Origin: Henckelia pumila
Lineage: Eukaryota > Streptophyta > Magnoliopsida > Lamiales > Gesneriaceae
Direction of reading: 5' to 3'
Length of the DNA stretch: 64,000 bases
Assembly (NCBI RefSeq): GCF_033568475.1
Contig: NC_133122.1
Location: 18,718,206 to 18,782,205, forward strand
The translations under genes and the position numbers were made by a program. The notes below the pieces were generated by a model. It saw only the letters and a program-made list of their open reading frames with translations, had not been told where the DNA came from and searched no databases. Shown piece after piece: positions 1-10,754 of the stretch; the first letter of the stretch is position 1, and every line of letters begins with the position of its first letter.

Positions 1-350
1 ATCAGTAATGGTAAAATAATATTTTAACACTACGCACTATTATATTTTTTATTAAATTTAATTTATTAAATATGTCATAACATAAAATTATATATTTTTT
101 TCAATGTCTAATTTGTACAAAATTATAATATTTGCAACAACTATAAATTCAATTAGATTTGTAACATATAAAATCTTTGAACAAAGATTGTTCGCACTTA
201 TATTAAATTGAATTTTACTATTTATTAAAATATCATAAAAATTATTAATTAATTGTATGTTTATTTATTCTTATCTCAACTCATTTATTTAACAACTATT
301 ATCAACAATAAAAGATGTTTTCACGTGCATCGCACGTGACTTTTACTAGT
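1..350 (+). mobile_element. Helitron-like 3' end (element continues left of window)
   Basis: The right end carries a short hairpin, CACGTGC-atc-GCACGTG, at 322-338. It is followed about 7 bases later by CTAGT at 346-350 and then a T, which is the hairpin plus CTRRT arrangement typical of a Helitron 3' terminus. The AT-rich body matches, in reverse complement, the segment at 22545-22940, so this is a dispersed repeat. No Rep/helicase coding is visible. The 5' end lies outside the window. Confidence 0.6.
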
Positions 351-1013
351 TATTAACAAAAGAGCAAAGTTTTACCATTTATGAATTAATAACATTGTCT
401 TTTATTCTACATTAATTTTATTACCAACCTATAAATGTGAGTAAAATAAAAACGTTTTACAATCATGAATTAGCAAAATTGTTTTTTTATTCCAATAGCC
501 TACATAAATTATAGAGATATAAGAGTAAAAGTCAAATTTTAGCCAGAGATAAGAGTATATATTTATATTATATATAAAAATTTAAATATAATAAAATACA
601 TTTATTACTTTTATCGCAATTAAGAACCCTTTTACTCAATTGGCAAATAGAATTTCGTTCATCGCGAAAATACAATTCTATATCAAGTATATAGTTAGTG
701 GTTAACTACATACGAACGTTTATACATTGGATCCACTCTTGGATATTACCTCAAAGTTGATCCAATGGTGGTAAACGAGACATACGTGTTGATGTCCTAG
801 AATACATCTCGGATATCATTTGACGCTATTTCGGGATGTATATATCTATTTTTTAGATAAAATTAGGTCGAGATTTAAGAGCTAGGTGACAATATAATTT
901 TTATTAGGGAGGAATATTTCAGATAATCATTATCTAAATTTGGCTAAGACTTGTCAAAATAGTCAAAGTATGGGGCATGTCCTATATACAAGCATTTTTC
1001 TACCATTTTTTTT
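351..1013. other. AT-rich intergenic DNA, no gene seen
   Basis: Low-complexity AT-rich sequence. I see no open frame of useful length, RNA gene or clear terminal repeat in this stretch. Confidence 0.6.
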
Positions 1014-1195
1014 TTTGAAATGCTACATGTACACATTGATTTACACATTGAGTTACACACTACACATGAAATTACAAAATTATTCCTCCACTTGATTTGA
1101 AATTTTTTTTTCCAAAATACATTAAAAATATTTATGTAATTTTAAGTGTAGCTTGTAACCCAACGTGTAACCTTCTGTGTACACGTAGCATCACC
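1014..1195. mobile_element. Small foldback (MITE-like) element
   Basis: The left arm starts with ATGCTACATGTACACA and the right arm, read in reverse complement, starts with ATGCTACGTGTACACA. The similarity runs for about 60 bases into each arm, through GTTACAC and ACTACAC motifs. There is no coding capacity and both flanks are T-rich. No certain target duplication was found, so the superfamily is open. Confidence 0.55.
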
Positions 1196-1346
1196 TTTTT
1201 TTTTTATTTTTTACGATTCTCCAATCATTTTTTTTTTTAATTTGCTGGACTTAGGCATATATTGAAGGTGATAGTTGTCAAGTCGAAAGAAATCCCAGCA
1301 CCCCCCTAAGCGAATAATTCATGGTTTTTTGGAAAGGATAGACAGG

Positions 1347-1534
1347 CAATCCACAAGGCGTTTGATCGAGGATGTACGTGAAGGACATATCATAGATTAC
1401 GTACCAGATGTGAGATGTGGATGCAATAGAACCAAGAGATTTGATGTCATATCTTCAAGAATGTGATACTACAAAAGTTATGCATGCAATATAGAACAAT
1501 CCACAAGGCGTTTGATCGAGGATGTACGTGAAGG
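1347..1534. repeat. 38-bp direct repeat, copies 150 bp apart
   Basis: The same 38 bases (starting CAATCCACAAGGCG, ending GTACGTGAAGG) occur at 1347-1384 and 1497-1534 with no mismatch seen. The first copy lies in a 63-codon frame (1275-1466) that I do not recognise; the second does not continue that frame. This looks like a local segmental duplication in non-coding or decayed sequence. Confidence 0.7.
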
Positions 1535-1601
1535 CAATATATATGAATCTGTACGTGGCCCGAATCAAATTACGTGGAATGGCTCGACAGCAAGGCTAAG
1601 G

Positions 1602-1724
1602 TAGTGTTTGAGAGAGCTTCTTAGAAGCACTTTTCAGTTTTTCCGTTAACAAAAATTTGAAATTTTGTAAAATTTTGTTAATAAAAAGTTGAGAAGTGCT
1701 TCCTATAAGCTCTCTCAAACACTA
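1602..1724. mobile_element. MITE, family A copy 1
   Basis: The terminal inverted repeats are TAGTGTTTGAGAGAGCTT at 1602-1619 and its exact reverse complement at 1707-1724. Inside them are inner inverted arms (GAAGCACTT / GAGAAGTGCTTC and GTTAACAAAAATTT). A second copy of the same family lies at 8237-8365. The element is about 123 bp and non-coding. The target duplication could not be fixed with certainty. Confidence 0.8.
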
Positions 1725-1853
1725 CTTAAGAAGGACTCGGTTTTGTACGCTTCATTTGAAAGCTATCCACATGCCAATGGGCTAGCTAGGGTGCATGGAC
1801 ATATTGGAGAAGTCTAGGAAGAAACTTGAGAATGCTTCGAGGCCGGATGGATC

Positions 1854-2395
1854 TGTTAGTCGGATATGAAAAAGGAACAAATATATTAGAAATAATATAT
1901 TTAATTTCAACAATTAAATGAAATTATATATTTAATTTCATAAATATAAAATAATCAAAAGAATAAGAATGTGGTAGGCTCCAATGAATTTAACAAGTAG
2001 GTGACCGAGACCTGTGAAGAACACAGTTTCCTTAAAACAGATTCGCCTCCTCACCGACGGTGTTTTGAGGATCGTATAGACGTCTGTCTCCAAGATACAA
2101 CGGTCGTACCAGTAGCAAATAAACACAAACTTGCTACTCCGGCGAACAGAAAGTATACCTGATCGTGATCACCCTTTAACCCTTTATAACATAAAATAAA
2201 AAGAAACCTTTTGTTATTAATCTTTGTGTTTTTTCTTTTAATGAGGTTGGAGACATTTATATAGAGTCCTAATACTTTATGCATTCCACCGGTTTCAATT
2301 TCACATTAACTTCATGTATTAATTAAGCATATTCAATTCAACTCTTAAACAATCGTTACAATATTAAATTTTAATTCATTGAATTTATTCCAACA
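1854..2395 (-). repeat. 3' LTR of copia element
   Basis: 542 bp, matching 6971-7517 almost base for base. Small differences include G/A at the GACCGAG/GACCAAG site and a 3-bp length change in the TTTGTG tract. On the minus strand it begins TGTTGGAATAAATTC and ends with CCGACTAACA. Confidence 0.92.
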
Positions 2396-2412
2396 ATCCC
2401 CCCATGAATTAA
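2396..2412 (-). other. Polypurine tract of copia element
   Basis: Directly inside the 3' LTR the minus strand reads ATGGGGGGAT, a G-rich tract where plus-strand DNA synthesis of an LTR retrotransposon is primed. Confidence 0.6.
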
Positions 2413-2948
2413 AATTGATCCAGAAGAAAAAAAATTGGGTGATTAAATTCAACAGTTGAATCTTGCATAGGATAGGTAGGTGTTACCCTTTGAATCTTTT
2501 CTTGTGAAAATATATTACTTTACTGGCTGATCAGTAGACACGATGTCCTTGAACTGTTATGCTTTTTGTGTAAACTTTGATATACTTCACACAGGATTCT
2601 TCTTGATACACTTCTGTTCTCATGATTGTGTTCGTTTTGGCCATGAACACATGCCTGGTTCTGTGAGAGGGTCTAGAATTGAGCCGTGCAATTCATTCGA
2701 AGCGGCCCCACTTCTCTCTCACATAGGTTATTCTTTGTAAGAAAAATTTGTCTTATTTGGCTCATTTGCTGATGCATAAGAATCATTAAAAGCCATATGC
2801 TTATCCTCCTCTTTCACTGTTTCACCATAGGAATGGACAGGGGATAAACCCCACAGTGATTCACCAAGTCAGTGCAAGTAGGTTGTCCCATTGAACCTAG
2901 TTCTTGGGATCTCCAGCCAGCATAGGTTGGGTTTTTCTTTGCACCAAC

Positions 2949-5900
2949 TTATTCAGTAGGCTTAAGTCTCATTCCCCTCGAAGATTTTGCAACTAGCTCT
3001 CTATTTAATCCTTTGGTTAGCATATCTGCTAGATTATCCTTTGACTTCACGTAATCAATAGAGATTACTCCAGTTGAGAGTAGTTGTCTAATAGTATTAT
3101 GTTTACGACGTATGTGTCCCGACTTACCATTATACATTTTACTATTTGCTCTTCTAATCGCAGATTGGCTGTCACAATGAATGCAAATAGCCGGCACAGG
3201 TTTTGGCCATCTTGGAATATCTTCTAAAAATAGACGCATCCACTCAGCCTCTTCACAACATTTGTCAAGGGCTATGAATTTAGATTCCATGGTGATCTGG
3301 CTATTACTGTCTGCTTAGAAGATTTCCACGCAATTGCTGCACCTCCTAGTGTGAATACATATCCACTTGTAGACTTTGAGTCTTTCATATCAGATATCCA
3401 GTTCGCATCACTGTATCATTCAATAACAGCAGGATATCTGGTATAGTGCAGTCCATAATCACGAGTATACCTTAAATATCTAAGCAATCTCACAATCGCT
3501 TTCCAGTGTTCAGTTCCTGGATTACTCGTGAATCTACTCAATTTGCTTACCGCATAGGCTATGTCTGGTCTTGTTCAACTCATTAAGTACATCAGACTTC
3601 CAATTATTCGAGACTATTCTAATTGAGATACACTCTCATTTCGATTATTCGATAGATGCTGACTCATATCTATCGGAGTTTTAGCCAATGCAGAATCATC
3701 TTTGTTGAACTTCTCAAGAATTTTGTCAACATAATGTGTCTGGCTTAGAACAAGTCCTTCTGATATTCTTTGGATCTTAATTCCAAGAATTACATCAGCT
3801 AAGCCCATGTCTTTCATGTCAAATCTTAAGTTCAACAACTTCTTAGTGGATTTAACCATCTTATCATTGCTTCCAATGATAAACATGTCATCTACGTAAA
3901 GACATAAAACAACATAAACTTTTTCAGTGTCTTTAACGTATACGCATTTGTCACACTCATTGACTTTGAATCCACTTTCAATCATGACTTTATCAAACTT
4001 TTCGTGTCATTGTTTTGGTGCTTGCTTTAAGCCATACATAGACTTCACCAATTTACAGACTTTGTTTTCCTGCCTAGGTGATGAAAATCCTTCAGGTTAT
4101 TCCATGTAAATTTCCTCTTCTAAATTCCCATTTAGAAAAATTGTTTTTACATCCATTTGGTGTACTTCAAGATTTCGCAAAGCGGCAATTGAAAGTATCA
4201 CTCGAATTGAAGTTATTCTCGTTACTGGAGAATAAGTGTCAAAGTAGTCAAACCCTTCTTTTTGACGGTATCCTTTAATTACCAATCAAGCTTTGTACTT
4301 ATCCATCGTTCCATATGATTTCATTTTTCGCTTGAAAATCCATTTATAACCTAGTGGTTTGCTTCCCGGTGGAAGATCCACTAATTCCCATGTATGATTT
4401 TGCAAAATAGATTCAATTTCGGAATTAATCACCTCTTTTCATTGAGGTCCCTCAGATGAATTCACAGCTTCTTTAAAGCTTTGAGGTCCACTTTCTAACA
4501 TGAAAATAATAAAATCCGGACCAAAGGATTTTTCTATCCTAGCTCTCTTGCTACGTCGAGGTTCAACCTCATAGTCAACTTCATTTTCTTGTTCCAGCTT
4601 CTCATATAATCTTTTAGAAGAATTTGATTCTTCTTTAGACTTGCATGGAAACACATGTTCAAAGAACGAGGCATTCCTTGATTCCATTATCGTATTCTTG
4701 TGAATATCAGGTATTTGAGATTCATACACAAAAAAACGATAAGCACTGCTATTTTGTGTATATCCAATGAAAATGCAATCAACAGTTTTTGGTCCTACCT
4801 TTACCCTCTTTGGAGTAAGTACTGCCACTTTGGCAAGACACCCCCACACTCGCAATTATTGGTAAGACTGTGTTCTTCCTTTCCATAACTCATATGGACT
4901 TTTATCCAGCTTCTTTCGAGGCACCTTATTTAAAAGGTAATTTGCTGTCAAAATAGCTTCACCCCACATGTTTTGTGGTAAACCAGAACTCAACAACAAT
5001 GCATTCATCATTTCTTTCAAAGAACGATTTTTTTCTTTCTGCAATCCCATTTTGTTGAGGGGAATAATGTGCAGCTCTTTCATGTCTAATTCCATGTTGA
5101 GCACAAAGCTCAGCAAAAGGTGATTCATATTCACCTCCACGATCACTTCTTAGCACCTTAATTTTCTTGTTGAGTTGATTTTCAACTTCACTTTTATAGA
5201 TGACAAATTTGTCTATGGATTCATCCTTACTTTTGAGAATATACACGTAACAAAATCTTGTGCTATCGTCAACAAAAGTAATAAAATATTTATTTTCACC
5301 ACGTGTTTGCACTGATTTTAAATCACACACGTTAGTGTGAATTAAATCAAGGGGTTCACTATTTCTTTCAATAGTTTGAAAAGATGATCTTGTTAGTTTT
5401 GCCTCAACACAAGTCTTGCATTTGTGTTTTTTGTCAATTTGAAATGCAGGAATGTTTTTCAAGTTAATTAATCTGCGAATAGTATCATAATTAACATGTC
5501 CTAGTCTACCATACCATAAATCGAAAGACTCGAGAAAGTAAGCGAAAGCATTCACTTTATTCATTTTAGTCTTAATAGCCATTACATTGAGCTTAAAAAG
5601 CCCATCACTTACATATCCCTTTCCAACAAACATTCCATTTTTAGACAAAACAACTTTATCTGACTCAAAAATAATACGAAATCCATGCTTGTTCAAAAGC
5701 GAACCAGAAACTAAATTCTTTCGAATTTCTGGAACATACAACACATTGTTAAGAGTCAATTCTTTACCAGAAGTCATTTTCAAGATCACTTTACCCCGAC
5801 CTTTGATATCAGAGGTAGCTGAATTCCCCATGAACAGTTTTTCTCCGTTCTCAGATTCCTCAAGAGTAGCAAACATCTCCTTATCGGAGCACACGTGGCG

Positions 5901-6014
5901 AGTGGAATCGGTATCAATCCACCACTCCCATGGGTTGGAACCCACCAAGTTAACTTCAGAAATAACAGCACATAGATTCATATGAGAAACCTCTTTAGAT
6001 ATGGACTCCACCAT
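2949..6014 (-). pseudogene. copia pol region (PR-INT-RT-RH), broken
   Basis: Read on the minus strand from 6014: a protease-like segment with WWIDTDS (the usual D-S/T-G is altered), then a GAG-pre-integrase motif (LWYGRLGH). An integrase core follows with HTNVCD, FVDDSTR and LRSDRGGEY. Reverse transcriptase pieces are at 4097-4285 (the FLNGNLEEEIYM motif) and 3614-3985 (the YVDDM active-site motif). RNase H is at 2949-3290 (IHCDSQSAI, then a tract ending in DMLTKGL). The pieces lie in different frames separated by stops, so no full polyprotein can be made. Motif order (INT before RT) assigns it to Ty1/copia. Confidence 0.9.
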
Positions 6015-6023
6015 ATTTGTCTC

Positions 6024-6914
6024 TCAATTTTTCTTGGGTTTCTTGCATTCTGAAGCCTTGTGACCTGTACCGCCACAATTGTAACATTTTCCAGAGAATT
6101 TTCTCTTGAATGTATCTTTCTTAGGTCCTAACTTGGAACCTCTTCCAAATGGTCCAATATTTTTCTTGGCCTTCGAGCTCTGACCATGCTTGACCACGTT
6201 TGCTTTAGCCACATCAAGATTAAATTTTTTTTTCTTAGAACCATTGTTGTCTTCTTCAATACGAATCCTAACAACAAGTTCCTCTACATTCATTTCCTTT
6301 CGTTTGTGTTTCAAATAATTTTTAAAATCTTTCCAACCCGGAGGCAATTTTTCAATAATAGCTGCAACTTGGAAAGATTCATTCAACACCATACCTTCGG
6401 CATGAATCTAATGCAAGATGACTTAAAGCTCTTGAACTTGACTGATCACAGTCTTGGAGTCCACCATCTTATAATCCAAGAACCGGCCAACAATAAATTT
6501 CTTGGCTCCGGCATCCTCAGACTTATATTTTTGATCCAATGACTCCCATAATTCCTTAGCTGTCTTTTTATCAATATAGACATTATACAGTGAGTCAGCC
6601 AAGCCATTCATTATGTACTTTCTACACAAGAAATCAGAATGGTGCCATGCATCAACCGGACTAACAGCCTGCATATCTCCTTCACCCTCAGCTGATTTGG
6701 GAGTATCCTCAGTCAAAAATCTTGCCAAACTCAAGGTGGTGAGATAAAAGAACATCTTTTGTTTCCACCTCTTAAAATTCGATCCATCGAATTTTTCCGG
6801 TTTATCAGCATGGTTAATCGGCACTGTAGCAGCATGAACATTAACTGGTGCTGCTGACACGTTGGCAACAGAATGAGTCACCTTTGGTGTTGATACAATT
6901 GAATCAGTGTCCAT
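6024..6914 (-). pseudogene. copia gag region, broken
   Basis: The frame starting at ATG 6914 carries a copia-type gag N-terminus ([14 protein letters not shown]) and a core segment ([17 protein letters not shown]). The frame breaks near 6420, and a second open segment (6392-6024) continues gag to a CCHC zinc knuckle, [14 protein letters not shown]. The protein would package element RNA into particles. The break means it is probably not functional. Confidence 0.85.
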
Positions 6915-6970
6915 GTCTGAAAATACAACTCAAACGATCAAATGTTTGGGAAAAGAATCTGTTTTAAGAT

Positions 6971-7517
6971 TGTTAGTCGGATATGAAAAGAGGAACAAAT
7001 ATATTAGAAATAATATATTTAATTTCAACAATTAAATGAAATTATATATTTAATTTCATAAATATAAAATAATCAAAAGAATAAGAATGTGGTAGGCTCC
7101 AATGAATTTAACAAGTAGGTGACCAAGACCTGTGAAGAACACAGTTTCCTTAAAACAGATTCGCCTCCTCACCGACGGTGTTTTGAGGATCGTATAGACG
7201 TCTGTCTCCCAGAATACAACGGTCGTACCAGTAGCAAATAAACACAAACTTGCTATTCCGGCGAACAGAAAGTATGCATGATCGTGATCACCCTTTAACC
7301 CTTTATAACATAAAATAAAAAGAAACCTTTTGTTATTAATCTTTGTTGTGTTTTTTCTTTTAATGAGGTTGGAGACATTTATATAGAGTCCTAATACTCT
7401 ATGCATTCCACCTATTTCAATTTCACATTAACTTCATGTATTAATTAAGCATATTCAATTCAACTCTTAAACAATGGTTACAATATTAAATTTTAATTCA
7501 TTGAATTTATTCGAACA
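6971..7517 (-). repeat. 5' LTR of copia element
   Basis: 547 bp, upstream copy for the minus-strand element. Together with 1854-2395 it defines the element ends, and it is followed by the target duplication GGATC at 7518-7522. Confidence 0.92.
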
Positions 7518-7622
7518 GGATCATCAGTTCTTGGTTTCGTGAAGGATTTGAAAATCAAGATTCTTGGATATATAAATGGGAAAGATGAGGATGTTTTCAT
7601 GCTGTTTTCAGCTGTTAATTAA

Positions 7623-8236
7623 GATCCACTACTTTAATTCCATCAAGCTCGAGTCATGCATGTTCAATTACTGTCAAAACAGTTTCATTCTTCCTATGTA
7701 TATGTTGCAAGAATATCAATCATAAAATAGATTAAAAGAACCTTGAACTTGCTGATTTTAAGGATTTAACCATTACTCTCTTCAAGATCAAGAAATAGCC
7801 AGCCGCGTATATATAAACACAATTCCAAAATGGGGGCCTATAATAACTTATATAGTATCCGTACGTCCTTCAACGATAAATTCAAGTTGCTATAAGTATT
7901 CATGATAGCTCGTTATAAACCATTCTTTTAAATTTTATGTTTAAACAATTTGGGTCAGAAGCATCAGTACTATTAATATGCAAGCGAAATCGATACCAAG
8001 TAGTTGTATCTGGGCCGATTTTTCTGTACAACACACGATCGACATGGATACTGGGAATTAACATTGGTTTTCTCAGTGACTTCTTGATGATGATATCAAG
8101 TTGCTCCCTGGGAATCCATTTGTATTTCATTAATTAAGCTGATCCACTCATGAAATTAACCTTGTACATATACAAATCCTCAGCCAACCAATTTCTCATT
8201 AATATTCCTTATAAGTTGATTATGATGAGATTATGG
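7623..8236. other. Intergenic, no gene seen
   Basis: Short frames on both strands near 7900-8137 have no recognisable motif. No terminal repeats were found here. Confidence 0.5.
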
Positions 8237-8365
8237 TAGTGTTTGGAAGAGCTTCTAGTAAGCATGCACTTCTCAGCTTTTCGTTAACAAAATTTCACAA
8301 AATTTTAAATTTTTGTTAACAGATAAGCTGAGAAGTGCTTTTAAAAAACTCTCTCAAATATTACC
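8237..8365. mobile_element. MITE, family A copy 2
   Basis: Starts TAGTGTTTGGAAGAGCTTCT and ends with ACTCTCTCAAATATTA, an imperfect match to the ends of the copy at 1602-1724. The same inner arms (AAGCACTTCTCAGC and GCTGAGAAGTGCTT; GTTAACAAAATTT) are present. The ends are more diverged than in copy 1, so it is probably the older insertion. Confidence 0.75.
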
Positions 8366-8539
8366 TATGCATGTTTTGTTAATATAATGAAGTAATTGCC
8401 ACTCCAATATATATGTCTCTTTTGTTGCCATGTCGATCGGCCATATACTTTGTTGATGGCAAAATTATTGTTTTAGCGCTTCAAGAAATATATATAATCC
8501 ACCCCCGGCCACGTTATTGCTTGGGCCCGTTTTGATCAA

Positions 8540-8542
<3 letters not shown>

Positions 8543-8574
<32 letters not shown>

Positions 8575-8587
8575 TTTTTTTTATCGG

Positions 8588-8634
<47 letters not shown>
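8543..8634. repeat. (TA)n microsatellite, two blocks
   Basis: Two runs of alternating TA, about 8543-8571 and 8590-8634, separated by GATTTTTTTTTATCGG-like sequence. The frames predicted across them are repeat artefacts. Confidence 0.9.
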
Positions 8635-8637
<3 letters not shown>

Positions 8638-9346
8638 TTTTAATTTCCATATATGATTGAGAAACGACATTGAAATATATATCGTTTCTTAAAATATTAT
8701 ACAAGACCAACGTTCCCAGTATTTACATGTGTTGATATTTTTTAAAGGAATTATTCACAAAAAATAATTGAACCTTTTAATTATTTGTGGAATATATACA
8801 ACACTTCAAAAGATCATATTAACTTTTCTTTCCCCATTATGCGACCCCCCATAAATTCCTACCCCAGCAACTTGTCGGTTGTCTCAATTTGTCTGTCCAT
8901 GAGTAACAAATTCATAAAAAAAATTTATCTTTTTACATCCATATTATATTATAATTTATAACATATGGACGGTATATAATTGATAAAACCATATAGTCAC
9001 AAAAAGGTTTCACACGGAATAGTTAATGTTAGCACATGAACATTGTTTATAATTTTAGATGTTCATATGAATATTTGAAATGCAAAAAAAAAAAAAAAAT
9101 TGTTGGATCTTCAGGCAGTAACCATGTGATAACATAGACTCTTCCATTGTACACATCGCATCTACTTTTAAATTAAGAAAATTGTATCACACCGTAAATT
9201 TTATTACTTCAAAGATTCTAATACAAACCATTTTCAAAATTTTAATCACAACGTAGCATTCAAGTGGAATCGATATAATATTTAGAGTCACGAAATAAGA
9301 GAGAAAAAAAATGCACACGAGTCGGACAACTCTTCGGCCTCCAAAT

Positions 9347-9936
9347 CAATGTTTTTGGAACCGGACCGGACCGGCCGGTTCGACCGATTCGACCGAAAAC
9401 CGGTCGGTTCTCCGGTCCGGACCAACTCCAAAAATCGGAAAACCGGTCCAATCGGTCAAAACCGGTCAAAACCGGTCAAGAACCGGTTGGACCGGTCAAG
9501 AACCGGAAAACCGGTTTTCCGAATTTTTTTTATTTATTTTTTTAAAATTTAAGATTTTTTTTTATTTTTAAAACTTTAAATTTATTATTTATATATATAT
9601 ATACATTATTATTTAGAATTTTTACTTTATTTAAAAAATTATTTTAATAATTATTGTTTTTTAAAAATTAAATAATTTATTATTTAAATAATTTATAATT
9701 ATCATTGTTATTTTGAATATATTTAAATGTTTATTTAGTTTTCAAAATATGTTAAATATATTTTTTTTGTCTATTTATATAATTTTTGAGTTTTTAAAAT
9801 TTAAAATATATTATTTATTATATTAAATTATATAAACGATTTTCCGGTTCGACCGCCCGGTTAAAACGATCCGACCGGTTGGACCGTTTTTTTCAAGTAA
9901 ATCGGTTCGATCACCGGTCCAGTTATGAAAACACTG
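9347..9936. mobile_element. Non-autonomous hAT-like element, 590 bp
   Basis: The left end reads CAATGTTTTTGGAACCGGACC; the right end, reverse complemented, reads CAGTGTTTTCATAACTGGACC. The 8-bp sequence CTCCAAAT directly flanks both ends (9339-9346 and 9937-9944), the target duplication length of hAT elements. Both subterminal regions are packed with AACCGGT/GACCGGT motifs, while the middle is nearly pure AT and has no transposase. Confidence 0.88.
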
Positions 9937-9944
9937 CTCCAAAT

Positions 9945-10754
9945 AGGAACGGCCCTGTCACTCTATTAAATGCACCACAAATATTATAATTATTATATTA
10001 TTTTTTTCTCTTATAAAAAATGAAATTATCACTATTTTTTAATGTACATAAATCAAATAACAAAATCAGAAGATAAACCAAGAAAATTTTTTGAAACTTT
10101 TTTTTACTCAATCACTTATTACAGTTTACATTTTTACACTCTCAGTACATAATAAATGGTTTAGGTATATAGTGTTCATTATTGCTTATAAGCAATATTT
10201 TTCAGCCTTTATTTTATTTTTTACAAAATCAATGGTTACCAAATAAAAGTTTACTCTACTTAATATTTATAACAAAATGGTTGAGGGCGTAGAAAATGGA
10301 TAAACATTTATTATCCGATAATGATAAGATATTTTGCCTGTTAATGCTATATACTACAAATTAAGAAGTGAATGTAAAAAATTGATGGACGGATATTGAT
10401 ATTTGACACAAAAGTCTGAAAGAGAGAAGTAATGGTCCCCATATTTTAAACTTAAAAAGTGAAATAATAAAAAAAAATGTATTTGTTCTGAATATTTATT
10501 TAATAATAATAATAATCCACAACCACCAAGTTGCACTTGCAGATGCAGTGGTAGTTAGCCAATAACATTAAAAAAATTAATCAGCCCTTTTCTCCGACAG
10601 ATGTAAATGCGAAGACACACAGTCCTCAGCCTCAGACACTGCCATTTTCACACACAAAACGCCCACCAAATTCTCCACGCTCCAATATATTTTCCTCCTT
10701 TGCATCCTCTCCACCTGAAACCCATATCCCAAATCCACCGTACAACAAGCGAAA
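9945..10754. other. Intergenic, upstream region of the UGT gene
   Basis: AT-rich DNA with no recognised gene. A CAATATATTTT stretch near 10683, about 70 bp before the UGT start codon, could be a TATA element, but the position of transcription start is unknown. Frames overlapping the UGT gene in other phases (10577-11436) are shadows. Confidence 0.45.

Larger units (their letters stand above)
1854..7517 (-). mobile_element. Ty1/copia LTR retrotransposon, degenerate
   Basis: Two LTRs (1854-2395 and 6971-7517) start with TGTT and end with AACA when read on the minus strand. They bracket gag, protease, integrase, reverse transcriptase and RNase H sequence in copia order. The direct duplication GGATC flanks the element exactly (1849-1853 and 7518-7522). 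A purine-rich tract with six G lies inside the 3' LTR. The coding region is broken by many stops and frameshifts, so the copy cannot be autonomous, but the LTRs differ at only about a dozen places by eye. I could not identify a standard tRNA-Met primer site next to the 5' LTR. Confidence 0.95.
1786..7622 (+). pseudogene. Possible last exon of an unrecognised gene, split by the copia insertion
   Basis: If the copia element and one copy of its 5-bp target duplication are removed, 1786-1853 joins 7523-7622 in a single open frame of 55 codons ending at TAA 7620-7622. The stretch is lysine-rich and hydrophilic (for example LEKSRKKLENASRPDG on the left and LGFVKDLKIKILGY on the right of the junction). 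An AG at 1784-1785 could be a splice acceptor. I do not recognise the protein. A frame this short can occur by chance, although exact continuation across the junction is suggestive. With the insertion in place the exon cannot be read through. Confidence 0.35.

Noticed and set aside
5587..5985. Plus-strand frame of 132 codons
   Set aside because: It is the complement of copia protease and pre-integrase sequence.
9311..9571. Open frames rich in R, T, G and P across the ACCGGT repeats
   Set aside because: They are produced by the repeated GC-rich motif of the hAT-like element, occur on both strands, and match no protein.
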